Assembly: GCF_011947285.1 (NCBI RefSeq)
Contig: NZ_JAAOZT010000002.1
Span: 844,766-908,765 of the forward strand
Reading direction: 5' to 3'
Origin: Glaciimonas immobilis
GTDB taxonomy: Bacteria > Pseudomonadota > Gammaproteobacteria > Burkholderiales > Burkholderiaceae_D
DNA length: 64,000 nucleotides
Part shown: piece by piece, positions 30,393-38,826 of the stretch
Layout: each line of letters starts with the position of its first letter
Numbering within the stretch: the first letter of the stretch is position 1
Translations under genes and position numbers: made by a program
The notes under the pieces: generated by a model
The model's database searches: none
Told to the model about the DNA's origin: nothing
Seen by the model: only the letters and a program-made list of their open reading frames with translations

Positions 30393-30448
30393 TCATCAAG
30401 TCATCAAGTCATCAAGTAATCAACTAATTAAGTAATCGCGTAATTATT
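30393..30448. repeat. Degenerate 8-bp tandem repeat, seven units
   Basis: TCATCAAG occurs three times exactly, then grades through TAATCAAC, TAATTAAG, TAATCGCG and TAATTATT while keeping the 8-bp period. It lies just beyond the truncated rlmI. Confidence 0.8.
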
Positions 30449-30472
30449 CAATTTCTTGATGAGCCCAAAGAC

Positions 30473-30508
30473 AAAGAGTAAATCTCGATTTACCGATATT
30501 TACTCTTT
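30473..30508 (-). terminator. Hairpin overlapping the end of truncated rlmI
   Basis: AAAGAGTAAAT and ATTTACTCTTT form an 11-bp perfect stem with a 14-base loop. The stop codon of the rlmI fragment lies inside the loop. A/T-rich flanks could give terminator activity, though the stem is AT-rich. Confidence 0.55.
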
Positions 30509-31134
30509 TTTCCCGTTTTGATATCCAGCGCAAAACGCACGCCGTTTTCCGTAAATTGCGTTTCATCCGGCGGCTCTTCACCGGCTAACACGCCCGATAC
30601 GTTGAGCAAACCTTCGCCTTTGCGGATCAGTTCGTCGGAACGTTCGTATACGTTGAGGCAATCCGTTTCGGCCATCAATGCCTTAACAATTGGCACCTTC
30701 CAGGCTTCCACCCCTGCCGCCTGAAATTCGCAAATAAGATAACCTTGACGGCCACCGTACCAATCCACCAATAAACCCGGTAGATCATCTTTTTCTGCCA
30801 ATACCAGACGCACTACGTCGGTAGCGGCGCTATTTTTTCTACCCGCGGCCAAACTGCGTGCAGCGACTGCGGCCTTGACGCGGCGTTTCATGAATGCATG
30901 ATCGACCGCCTCATTTTGGTCAAAAGTCCAAACTCGTGCCCTAATTTCGGATTTAGGGCTGTGCGCAGCACGCGCCAAAAATTTACCGGAAGACGAATGC
31001 ACCAGCGCGGTCGCGCCAAGCTGCATATTTTCTCCGGGCTTGCCTTCGACCCGCTCAATGGCAGAGGCATAAATCCATGGCTGCCGAACTAACAGACTTT
31101 TTTCCTTGCCTTGCTTAATGGTAATGACGAGCAT
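30490..31134 (-). pseudogene. Truncated 23S rRNA methyltransferase RlmI-like gene
   Basis: The 214-residue product matches the first half of the RlmI/YccW-type SAM-dependent methyltransferase (about 395 residues): PUA domain at the N-terminus (IKQGKEKSLLVRQPWIYASA), then the EEHD-like region (DDLPGLLVDWYGG) up to VRFALDIKTGKKSKYR. There it stops, exactly where the catalytic SAM-binding domain should begin (normally DIKTGxKTGFYLDQR). The methyl-donor and catalytic motifs are therefore absent. The break lies at a hairpin next to octamer repeats. Start chosen at the ATG 31134. A residual RNA-binding role cannot be excluded. Confidence 0.85.
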
Positions 31135-31228
31135 GATACTTATTTCCAAATGTGATTATTCAAGATAAAACGCAATATTATTTACCAAGCGGTCAGCGTG
31201 CGCGCACATCATGACGAGACAGCCAATT

Positions 31229-31255
31229 AAAAAAAACGCCCCGAAAAATCAGGGC
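31229..31255 (-). terminator. Rho-independent terminator, minus strand
   Basis: On the minus strand GCCCTGA, loop TTTT, TCGGGGC, then eight T. A strong 7-bp stem with one G-T pair. It closes a roughly 220-base unit that begins after the deaminase terminator. Confidence 0.8.
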
Positions 31256-31272
31256 CTCGTTTAATTTGGCTA

Positions 31273-31470
31273 TCAACACTGATAGTAGGTACTGCGCATG
31301 GGACCATTCTTAATGGTAAACAATTTTACACGTATCATCAGCCACGTTGGGATTTCGTCCGTTGCTTCGGTACTTTTAGCACTTAGGAACGACTTCAAGA
31401 CAATTTGCGCTAAGGATGAGCTGGCGTTACACCATCTAACTTGTATAGCGGAAAAAAAGAAAGCCCGCAT
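31273..31470 (-). CDS. Possible 65-residue small protein between two terminators
   Basis: The open frame ends IPTWLMIRVKLFTIKNGPMRS...YYQC and has a protein-like composition, but its only ATG lies inside the upstream terminator hairpin and it lacks a clear ribosome-binding site. The unit might instead be a small RNA. I do not recognise it. Confidence 0.3.
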   Translation of the reverse strand: MRAFFFSAIQVRWCNASSSLAQIVLKSFLSAKSTEATDEIPTWLMIRVKLFTIKNGPMRSTYYQC

Positions 31471-31489
31471 AACCTTGCGGTCGCGGGCT
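31452..31489 (-). terminator. Rho-independent terminator after the deaminase gene
   Basis: On the minus strand AGCCCGC, 14-base loop region, GCGGGCT, followed by a T-rich run. It lies 125 bp downstream of the deaminase stop. Confidence 0.82.
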
Positions 31490-31614
31490 AAAACCAAACC
31501 TTAGGAGGTGTTGGAGGAGACAGGCCAACTATAACCGGGTTGATGCGACTGACAATGCTTCTTTACAATCACTTACAACGTCCTGTTTAATTTAGAGCAT
31601 TACGCTCGTTCTTG

Positions 31615-32124
31615 TTATTTCCAAAATCCTTCATGCGCTTTAGCGGCCTCATCCTCCAATAGTGGACCGATAACCTCAATTTGCCGTTGACCGCGGAGAA
31701 ACACTTCACGGCACGGCAGCGAAAAGGTGGGATTTTCCGGGTGATCACCTGTTAGTCCGAGCAAAGTATGCTCAGACAATGCGTACACCACACGACCGAT
31801 ACCGGTCCAATAAATCGCACCTGAGCACATGCAGCACGGCTCGGCGCTGGTATAAAGCGTACTCTTGGCGAGTTGTTCGGGGCTGAACTTCTGTGCAGCG
31901 CGCGCTGCAGCGACGAGCTCGGCGTGTTGGGTCGGATCCCCTTCCGGTGGCATTGAATTGTTACCGGCGGTGACGACAATAATGCCATTCTCATCGGCGA
32001 CCAGGGCGGCGAACGGATGGCGACCGCGTTGTCTCGACTCGTTGGATAATGTGATTGCGTGACGCAAGAGCGCCATATCTCGTTTAGTAAGATGTGAGTT
32101 TTCGATTTTGGCGTCGCCCGTCAT
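31615..32124 (-). CDS. Nucleoside/guanine deaminase-type zinc enzyme
   Basis: A 169-residue cytidine-deaminase-fold protein with the zinc and catalytic motifs THAE-type (QHAELVAAAR) and PCCMC (AEPCCMCSGAIYW). The sequence around GIGRVVYAL resembles bacterial guanine deaminase / TadA-like nucleoside deaminases; the longer C-terminus ending AHEGFWK favours small-molecule guanine or related base deamination over tRNA editing. GGAG precedes the ATG. The alpha/beta hydrolase gene lies 50 bp upstream on the same strand, so the two could be co-transcribed. Confidence 0.88.
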   Translation of the reverse strand: MTGDAKIENSHLTKRDMALLRHAITLSNESRQRGRHPFAALVADENGIIVVTAGNNSMPPEGDPTQHAELVAAARAAQKFSPEQLAKSTLYTSAEPCCMCSGAIYWTGIGRVVYALSEHTLLGLTGDHPENPTFSLPCREVFLRGQRQIEVIGPLLEDEAAKAHEGFWK

Positions 32125-32174
32125 TACATTGGTCTCCTGATTAAAGGTTGTGTAAGCGCATCAGCAAACCGGCC

Positions 32175-33125
32175 TCAGGGCACATCGAACATATGTCCGG
32201 TCGCGCGAGTCGTCTGTGGATTCAACACCTGGGATGGGAAAGTCGGTGTACCGGCTGCTGGAACCTGCCGCGCGAGAAACGCGATGACCTCCGTGCCGAA
32301 AATATCATTGCGATCACCCGCTACCATATGCCCCGCCGTAGTCACGTTAATATATTCACTGTGCGGACAAAGTCGCAAAAAGTCCTGCGCGCCCTCTTCA
32401 GTTAACACATCCGACAGACCGCCGCGTACCAGAAGCGCTGGCAGTCGCAATCTGCGCGCACACTCTGTGAGGCGAATGGCGCGCGCGGTAAAGTCGTGCC
32501 GTTGCGGTCGAAACCGTGGATCCCAATGCCAGCGGTATTTGCCGTCTCTGCCCAAACGAACATTTTTGGCCAACCCATCAAGATTCTTCGGGGCCTCACG
32601 ATGTGGTTGATAGCTGGCGATCGCGTCAGCTACCTCCTGCAAGGAGTCGAATCCATCCGGCTTCAGACTCATGAACGCCTGAATTTTATCGATACCCTGA
32701 ATCTCAATGCGGGGCGCGATGTCTACCAATACCAACGCGGTCGCATTGACGTGCTCTTCACCAATCGCAACCAGACTGGTGCCACCGCCCATTGAGGCGC
32801 CGACCAACACCGGGCGGCGATTACCAAACGTGGCAATCACACATTTTAGGTCTTCCACCATAATGTCTTGCCCGTACAAACCGTCCGGTGCCCAATCGGA
32901 GTCACCATGACCACGCGCATCAAAGGCGACCGCGTGATAACCCGCCGCACCAAGCAATCTACCCGTATGCTTCCAGGCGTGCCGGGTCTGTCCACCGCCA
33001 TGCTGCAAAATCACCAGATGACCGCCTGGATCGCCCCATGAATCACCAGCAATCTTAACGCCGCCCGCTCCTTCCCAAATATGCATCGGATCCGTGGTTC
33101 CCGCTAATCTTGTCCCTGCGCTCAT
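32175..33125 (-). CDS. Alpha/beta hydrolase
   Basis: The 316-residue alpha/beta-fold hydrolase has an oxyanion segment LQHGGGQTRHAW, the nucleophile elbow VGASMGGGT (Ser in GxSxG), an acid residue in VRGGLSDVLTEEG and the catalytic His in TTAGHMVAGDRND. It resembles peroxidase-type and epoxide-hydrolase-like family members; the substrate is not predictable. AAGGAATC precedes the ATG. Probably in one transcript with the downstream deaminase. Confidence 0.9.
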   Translation of the reverse strand: MSAGTRLAGTTDPMHIWEGAGGVKIAGDSWGDPGGHLVILQHGGGQTRHAWKHTGRLLGAAGYHAVAFDARGHGDSDWAPDGLYGQDIMVEDLKCVIATFGNRRPVLVGASMGGGTSLVAIGEEHVNATALVLVDIAPRIEIQGIDKIQAFMSLKPDGFDSLQEVADAIASYQPHREAPKNLDGLAKNVRLGRDGKYRWHWDPRFRPQRHDFTARAIRLTECARRLRLPALLVRGGLSDVLTEEGAQDFLRLCPHSEYINVTTAGHMVAGDRNDIFGTEVIAFLARQVPAAGTPTFPSQVLNPQTTRATGHMFDVP

Positions 33126-33421
33126 TGTTGATTCCTTCTTTATCGTGTTTTTGTTTTTTGGAAGGGCTACAGAATATTTGACAAATATTTGATTGCCTCT
33201 GCCCTATCGGAAAATGCGCTAATTAAGCAGTTGGCAACACAAGAGTATCAGAGATTCATTCCTTTTAAGCATCCCTCTTTATTATAAGGCTATGTCAAAT
33301 TAGGTGCTCTTAGGGCCGCCTAAAGGCGCAATACCTATGGCGGACCAAGTGTGTTCAAATTTTCACGCTGATACTGACATATAATTTACCGGGAATATTT
33401 ACTATCATTTAGGGGCTAACT

Positions 33422-33817
33422 ATGCTTGACCATGTTTCGGTTACGGTGACCGATTTAGCACGTGCGGAAGAATTTTACGATGCCGTTTTTCTGGCGCTGG
33501 GCGTGTGCAAGGTAGGTACAGATTTTGAGAACGGATGGATAGGTTACGGTGAGCGCGCTGACGAACACAGGCCGGATTTAACCTATTTTTCAATCCGACT
33601 TGGTCTGCAACCCGACGACGCTACACGCCGTCACTGGTGCTTCAAAGCCTCGTCCCGGAAAGAAGTCGATGCATTCTGGCGCAACGGTATTTTAAAAGGC
33701 GGCATTTGCAACGGACAACCTGGCCTGCATGATTATCATCGATCTTATTACGCTGCATTTTTACGCGATCCGGAAGGCAACCGTATCGAGGCCGTCTGCC
33801 ATAAAGCCGAAGACTAA
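33422..33817 (+). CDS. VOC (glyoxalase/dioxygenase fold) family protein
   Basis: A 131-residue single VOC domain starting MLDHVSVTVTDLARAEEFYD and ending FLRDPEGNRIEAVCHK, the usual first and last strands with metal-ligand positions His4 and Glu near 124. Members include glyoxalases, fosfomycin-resistance proteins and ring-cleavage enzymes; which applies is unknown. AGGGGCTAACT lies before the ATG. Confidence 0.88.
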   Translation: MLDHVSVTVTDLARAEEFYDAVFLALGVCKVGTDFENGWIGYGERADEHRPDLTYFSIRLGLQPDDATRRHWCFKASSRKEVDAFWRNGILKGGICNGQPGLHDYHRSYYAAFLRDPEGNRIEAVCHKAED

Positions 33818-34124
33818 AAGCTGGAGTCATTGGGCACAGAAAGAATCGCTTACGGTGATGTCTATCTGCCGTCGCGTGGCATTTCACGCAAATGATACTT
33901 CCCGACGTTGTCAACGCCGCCAATTACACGGCGCTTAACAAGTTATCGTTATTGGCAAAGTCTCTGGCAGGGTTCAAGGCGGCACCACACGGTGCGAGGG
34001 CTTATTGCCACCCAGACTAACCGGCATGATGTCGCCCGCGAAAGCGCGGATCTATGATATGTGTGGACGACCTTCCCGATTAGCGGCAGAAAGGAGATAG
34101 CCCACATTCATAGCGGTCGTAAAA
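33818..34124. other. Stretch without a supported gene
   Basis: No intact gene seen. A short plus-strand segment at 33897-33960 reads DVVNAANYTALNKLSLLAK and could be a relic of a lost gene, but it is too short to assign. Confidence 0.35.
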
Positions 34125-34832
34125 TCAGCCCCGCCCTGCCTTCGTACCTGACGCCGCCACGTGCTGACGCAGCCACGTAATAAAATGCGCGACCTCGGTA
34201 CGGTGCGCGTGCCGTTCCGGATAGACCATGAAGTGCGCCCGCACGTCGAGTGCCCATGCCGGATGGAATACGGTACGCAAGCGTCGGGCCGCGATATGCG
34301 GTGCCGCGATCTCTGCGCTTTCGAGCGCAATTCCCAGACTTAACACTGCCGCTTCCAGCGCGAGATAAGCACGGTCAAACCAAAATGCAAACCGATCGGG
34401 GCCACCGACGATGCCACGCGTGGCAAACCAGACCGGCCATTGCACGACGCTGACAGTGGATTGGATCAATGGCCTTTGGAGCAAATCTTCCGGTACATGT
34501 ATCGGTTGTTTCGCCAGCAAATCGGGACTCGCGAGTGGGAGAATTTTCTCGTCAAAAACCGGCTCCACCACCAAATTCGGCCAATTGGGGACGCCGTAGC
34601 GAATATCGATATCAACCTGTCCCAGCGCAAAGTCCGAGTGATTTGGCGAGGCCGACAGCGACAACGAAATGTCTGGATGGGCGCGTGCAAAGCTGCCCAG
34701 ACGCGGCATTAGCCACAGGCTACTAAAACTTGGGCTGGCATGCACATACAGCGTATTGCGCACGCCCTTGCGGACATCGGTAGTAGCGTTGCCAATCGCG
34801 CCAAGCGCACCGGCCACGCGTCCCAGATATAG
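34125..34832 (-). pseudogene. LysR-family regulator lacking its DNA-binding domain
   Basis: The readable protein is the linker and periplasmic-binding-like effector domain of a GcvA-type LysR regulator (IGNATTDVRKG, HASPSFSSLWLMPRLGSFARAHPDI, and so on to the C-terminus). The first roughly 85 residues with the helix-turn-helix are missing. The open frame extends back to 34898, but that part is antisense to a transporter fragment and not LysR-like. The gene was therefore cut by a rearrangement at about 34832. Confidence 0.85.
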
Positions 34833-34834
34833 CT

Positions 34835-35196
34835 CGCTTATGACGATGATGCCGGGCGGTCGTTGGGGCTTTTTGCTGATTTCGATCGTCACATTCATCG
34901 TGTTGGGCAGCGTGCTTGAAGGAATTCCCGGGATGGTGCTGTTTGGTCCCCTGCTGTTTCCTATTGCCAGACAAATTGGCGTGCACGAGGTGCATTACGC
35001 CATGGTCGTGATTTTGGCGATGGGCATCGGCTTGTTCGCCCCTCCGTTTGGTCTCGGCTATTACAGCGCGTGCACAATTGGTCGGGTCAGTCCAGACGCG
35101 GGCATGCGCAGAATTTAGCCTTATCTTGGCGCATTGCTGGTGGGTTTATTAATTGTCGCGGCGATTCCAGGAATTTCGATTGGCTTTCTGGATTAG
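34835..35196 (+). pseudogene. TRAP transporter large permease (DctM) C-terminal fragment
   Basis: The plus strand encodes the last part of a DctM-type permease: GSVLEGIPGMVLFGPLLFPIA, GIGLFAPPFGLGYYSACTIG, then an in-frame TAG at 35116 followed by more family-like sequence (PYLGALLVGLLIVAAIPG) to a stop at 35194. The N-terminal two thirds are missing. It abuts the 5'-truncated LysR gene head to head, so both genes lost their starts at the same junction. Confidence 0.8.
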
Positions 35197-35468
35197 CGCA
35201 ACCGGCTCTCATCCGATGGCGTCATAGCTGCCGACGCGTTGAGTACCGATTATGTGGTGGATAGATCCCGTCCGATAGTCTCGGATGGGATTTTGCTTAT
35301 GGGCGTCCCAAAACGTTGCTCTTTATACGTCCCGGACTAAAAAATTTCTTTGAATAACCTTGAAGAGGCAAGAGTGCCGCGACCTGCGCCTGAAAACATG
35401 GACCGCTGTCTGGCGTAAAATGACGGCGTTGCGTACACTGCGCGCTATCATTTTATTTTTACAGAACC

Positions 35469-36278
35469 ATGACCCTGACTATCAACGAAGACTTGCGCGC
35501 CTATATCGATCCCCTGACCGAAGATGAATTCACTGCGCTGGAACGCAGCCTGCTGACCGAAGGTTGTCGCGATGCTCTGGTATTGTGGGGCGATCTGCTG
35601 GTGGATGGTCACAACCGCTACAGTATTTGTCAGAAACACGAAATTCCGTTCAATACCATCCAAAGCCAAACTTTCACGTCGCTGGACGATGTGCATCTTT
35701 GGATGATCGATAACCATCTGGGACGCCGCAGCGTGTCGGATTTTCAACGCGGCGTGCTTGCGCTACGAAAAAAAGAAATCGTATCATCGCGTATGGCACA
35801 GGCACCAGCCAAGCCAGCCTCGGAAGAGTCAGCAGCAGTTGATGCCACCGCTAAGTCCGAGCGTGAACCGCCCTGGAACAGAGAGGCCGTTGCGCGTTCT
35901 GCCCGCATGAGCAGTGCGACCTTGGGGAATATCGAGAAAATCCAAAAGACCGCCGCGCCGGAACTAGTCAATGCCATAAAGTCCGGCGTCATTTCTATCA
36001 ATGCCGCTGCTGCTGTGGCGTCGCTGTCCAGTGAAGAACAAATAGCCGCTGTCGCGGGCGGCAAAAAAGAACTGCGTCAGGCGGCAAGACAGGTACGTGA
36101 AGCCCGACTACCACCCAAGCCCGAATTACCGCCCCCCCCAGAGAACGCCTCGGCGGATCAGCTAGAAATTTTCCGTTTGGCGCAGGTGGTGGCAGAACTG
36201 ACCGACGAGCGTGATCTATTGAAAAAGAAAGTTCAGCATCTTACGATTGCACTTTCTGAAGCGCGTGGCGGGCAATAA
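35469..36278 (+). CDS. ParB-like nuclease-domain protein (plasmid partition-like)
   Basis: The 269-residue protein starts with a ParB/Sulfiredoxin-fold domain (DPLTEDEFTALERSL and the diagnostic VDGHNRYSICQKHEIPF). A central helical region with a possible helix-turn-helix (SISINAAAAVASLSSEEQIA-like segment) and a C-terminal coiled coil (VAELTDERDLLKKKVQHL) follow. Such chromosomal proteins are often annotated as plasmid replication/partition-related in Burkholderiales. No parA is adjacent, so a role in DNA partitioning is not supported; it may be a solitary DNA-binding regulator. Confidence 0.75.
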   Translation: MTLTINEDLRAYIDPLTEDEFTALERSLLTEGCRDALVLWGDLLVDGHNRYSICQKHEIPFNTIQSQTFTSLDDVHLWMIDNHLGRRSVSDFQRGVLALRKKEIVSSRMAQAPAKPASEESAAVDATAKSEREPPWNREAVARSARMSSATLGNIEKIQKTAAPELVNAIKSGVISINAAAAVASLSSEEQIAAVAGGKKELRQAARQVREARLPPKPELPPPPENASADQLEIFRLAQVVAELTDERDLLKKKVQHLTIALSEARGGQ

Positions 36279-36357
36279 CTCGCTACGCGATTGTTGATCA
36301 GCGTGTCTGCCGTCTTAGTTATAGCAGACACATATAGCAAAAGCTTTTAGCAGAAGC

Positions 36358-37653
36358 TTATAGCAGATTCATCTTTTTAGCCGCCTCGCGCAATTCACCC
36401 CGAAAGTCAGGATGCGCGATGCCGATAAGCTCCTCAGCACGCTGACGGGCGGTTTTTCCACGCAATTGTGCAACACCGTATTCGCTCACGACGTAGTTCA
36501 CGTCATTTTTGCTGGTGCTGACATGCGTGCCTGCGGCTAGTGTGGGAACAATCCGGGAAATGGTCTGATCCTTCGCGGTGGCCGGAAGGACGATAAAAGA
36601 CTTACCGCCGTTGGAGCGATTAGCCGCGCGCACGAAGTCGGTCTGTCCACCAGTCCCTGATACAGGACAAAAACCCAACGTTTCGGAACCACACTGACCG
36701 ATCAGGTCAACCTGCATGGTCGCGTTGATCGTGACCAGGTTGTCATTCTGGCCGGCAAGATACGGATCGTTGGTAATATCCGACGGATGCATTTCCAAAG
36801 CAGGATTACGATGCATGAACTGGTACAACTTTTTAGAGCCAAGCGCAAACGTAGCGAACATCTTGTTCGGATGAAAGTTCTTGCGTCGATTGGTGACGGC
36901 ACCGGATTCCACCAGCGTCATCAAACCATCGCCTAGCATTTCTGTATGAATACCGAGATCGCGTTTGTGGGTTAGTTGCATTACCACCGCATCCGGGATG
37001 CCGCCATAGCCAATTTGTAGCGTATCACCGTCATTGATCATATCCGCGACGTACTTGCCTATCGCTTCCTGGATCGGGCCAATCTTGGGTAAACCGACTT
37101 CCGGAATAGGCTCGTCGCTTTCTACAATAGCAGTGACCTGCGAAATGTGAACGCGGCAGTTTCCGAAAGAAAACGGTACGTTGGGATTGACTTCAAGGAC
37201 CACGGCACGCGCCTTTTCGATGGCGGCCATCGTATAGTCGGCGGCTAAACCTAGCGAGAAGTAGCCCTCCTCGTCCATCGGCGACGCCATGCTGAAAACA
37301 ACGTTGGCGGGTGAAAGACCTTGCCTGAGCAGTGTCGGCAACTCGGCGAAATAGGCTGGTATATAGTCACTCCAACCGGCCTGCCCGCCTGCCCGCGATG
37401 CCGGACCAAAGAAGTACGCGACGTGTCGCACATGCTCGGTGGTCTCGGGGTCGTAATAACCGTATTTGCGCAATGGCAGAATCTGGGAGACCCGCACATC
37501 CCTGAAATCGCGGCGCTGCTCGGACAATGCTATCAACAAGGTTGGCGGTTCCGCGGAGCCAGTCGGGACGACTATGGTATCGCCATTATGGACAAGCCGA
37601 ACGGCGTCATCTGCGCTTAAACGTTTTTCTTGGTATTTTTGATTGAATGACAT
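36358..37653 (-). CDS. Acetyl-CoA hydrolase/transferase family (4-hydroxybutyrate CoA-transferase type)
   Basis: The 431-residue CoA-transferase family I protein has the glycine-rich MLGDGLMTLVESGAVTN and IGYGGIPDAV segments. The catalytic glutamate is in GQCGSETLG. It probably swaps CoA between acetyl-CoA and a short acid such as butyrate or 4-hydroxybutyrate. GGAGACAAC precedes the ATG. It stands alone on the minus strand beside the sulfur island; no functional link is evident. Confidence 0.9.
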   Translation of the reverse strand: MSFNQKYQEKRLSADDAVRLVHNGDTIVVPTGSAEPPTLLIALSEQRRDFRDVRVSQILPLRKYGYYDPETTEHVRHVAYFFGPASRAGGQAGWSDYIPAYFAELPTLLRQGLSPANVVFSMASPMDEEGYFSLGLAADYTMAAIEKARAVVLEVNPNVPFSFGNCRVHISQVTAIVESDEPIPEVGLPKIGPIQEAIGKYVADMINDGDTLQIGYGGIPDAVVMQLTHKRDLGIHTEMLGDGLMTLVESGAVTNRRKNFHPNKMFATFALGSKKLYQFMHRNPALEMHPSDITNDPYLAGQNDNLVTINATMQVDLIGQCGSETLGFCPVSGTGGQTDFVRAANRSNGGKSFIVLPATAKDQTISRIVPTLAAGTHVSTSKNDVNYVVSEYGVAQLRGKTARQRAEELIGIAHPDFRGELREAAKKMNLL

Positions 37654-38205
37654 GTTGTCTCCTTTTTATTTGATTTTATTTGGGCATTGCTTGTCATAGT
37701 AAAGGCAGCGCTTATTGTAAATCAACGTCTGTTTTACCATTAACTGTCTCTCTACTTGCATTCCCAGCTATGCGCAAACCGATTCGCTGATCGGTATTTA
37801 TTCTACGCCGTCCTTACTTGCCCTCTTGCAAGACGCTTGGTCGGTTGGCAAAACGGGCCCACCTTGTAGTTTCGCATGATTCGCCATGCATAACAGTCAT
37901 CGGCGCGACAGTCTCTTTAAAGTTATTTCATCCGCTCTCTTAATTCTGCCCACATAACGCAAGGCGTTACTGGGCGACCGCTCGCCCGATGACCACGCGC
38001 CGGATACGGTTGGGTCGTTCGCATATGTGGCAGGCGCACGTCGCGATAGATACGCTCAACCAAACCAAGCGGTGATCGCGTGCGCATATAGTCCGTAAAA
38101 ATTGCGCCAGAGGGGGAATTTTCAGCGCGTCCCTTGACGTTTTCGCGTGCAGTTTTACCGAGACCTTGTCGTGGTTGTTTTTTTTGAACACTTCGGTAAT
38201 GATTG
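37654..38205. other. Gap between the CoA-transferase and the sulfite dehydrogenase operon
   Basis: Contains minus-strand frame 37923-38282, which overlaps the cytochrome gene and reads VERIYRDVRLPHMRTTQP and similar basic sequence. It has no ribosome-binding site and I do not accept it as a gene. No terminator for the upstream operon was recognised. Confidence 0.35.
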
Positions 38206-38826
38206 TTAACGATTAGATCGGATAAATCCATTGCGATTTGGCATCGAAACTTTAGGCATGCTGTCTTGATCCATCGTTGCATCGGGGGGAATTATTTTGG
38301 CCTGAGACAATATGTAAGCAGATACGGCATAAACATCATCGTCAGACAAACTATTAGGAGACGTGAATGGCATAGCGCGCTTGATGTAGTCAAATAGCGT
38401 GGTCGAATACGGCCAATAACTTTCTACAGTCTTAACGGGGGTTACTCCTTCTTTCCTGACAAGCGTTCCACGCCCGCCAATCAGCCGGTCGCCAAATCCG
38501 CCCTCCAAATTTGCTCCGTGACAGGCTAAACAGTGTTGCGTATAGATTATTTTACCTTGCATGACTGTGCCAGAACCGACCGGCATACCTCGACCGTCCG
38601 GTAGCGGCGATGTAAATTGTTTCAAGTCTGCATCCGTAATATTAGTCCCGAAATCAAAAGGGTCGTGTGCAACTGAAGTTGCGGTGCCTGTTGTTTTGCG
38701 CGCTTGCATCCTGGCCGCTTGCGCTACAGATAGTTTTTCAGAGGCTTGAAACTGAGCGTTAACGCTGCCGACAAATGTCAGGCTGAACACCGTGAGCACG
38801 ATGTTTTTTTTAGTAATGATGGACAT
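38206..38826 (-). CDS. Monohaem cytochrome c, likely sulfite dehydrogenase electron acceptor
   Basis: The 206-residue periplasmic cytochrome c has an N-terminal signal peptide ending SVNAQ, one haem-binding motif CLACH near residue 100 and distal Met candidates. It is the last gene of its operon and overlaps the SoxC-like gene by 17 bases, with GGGGGAGG before its ATG. It most likely accepts electrons from that molybdoenzyme, as SorB or SoxD do. It has a single CxxCH, unlike the two-haem SoxD. Confidence 0.88.
   Translation of the reverse strand: MSIITKKNIVLTVFSLTFVGSVNAQFQASEKLSVAQAARMQARKTTGTATSVAHDPFDFGTNITDADLKQFTSPLPDGRGMPVGSGTVMQGKIIYTQHCLACHGANLEGGFGDRLIGGRGTLVRKEGVTPVKTVESYWPYSTTLFDYIKRAMPFTSPNSLSDDDVYAVSAYILSQAKIIPPDATMDQDSMPKVSMPNRNGFIRSNR

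Noticed and set aside
37923..38282. 119-codon minus-strand frame
   Set aside because: It overlaps the cytochrome c gene, has no ribosome-binding site and its sequence resembles no protein family.
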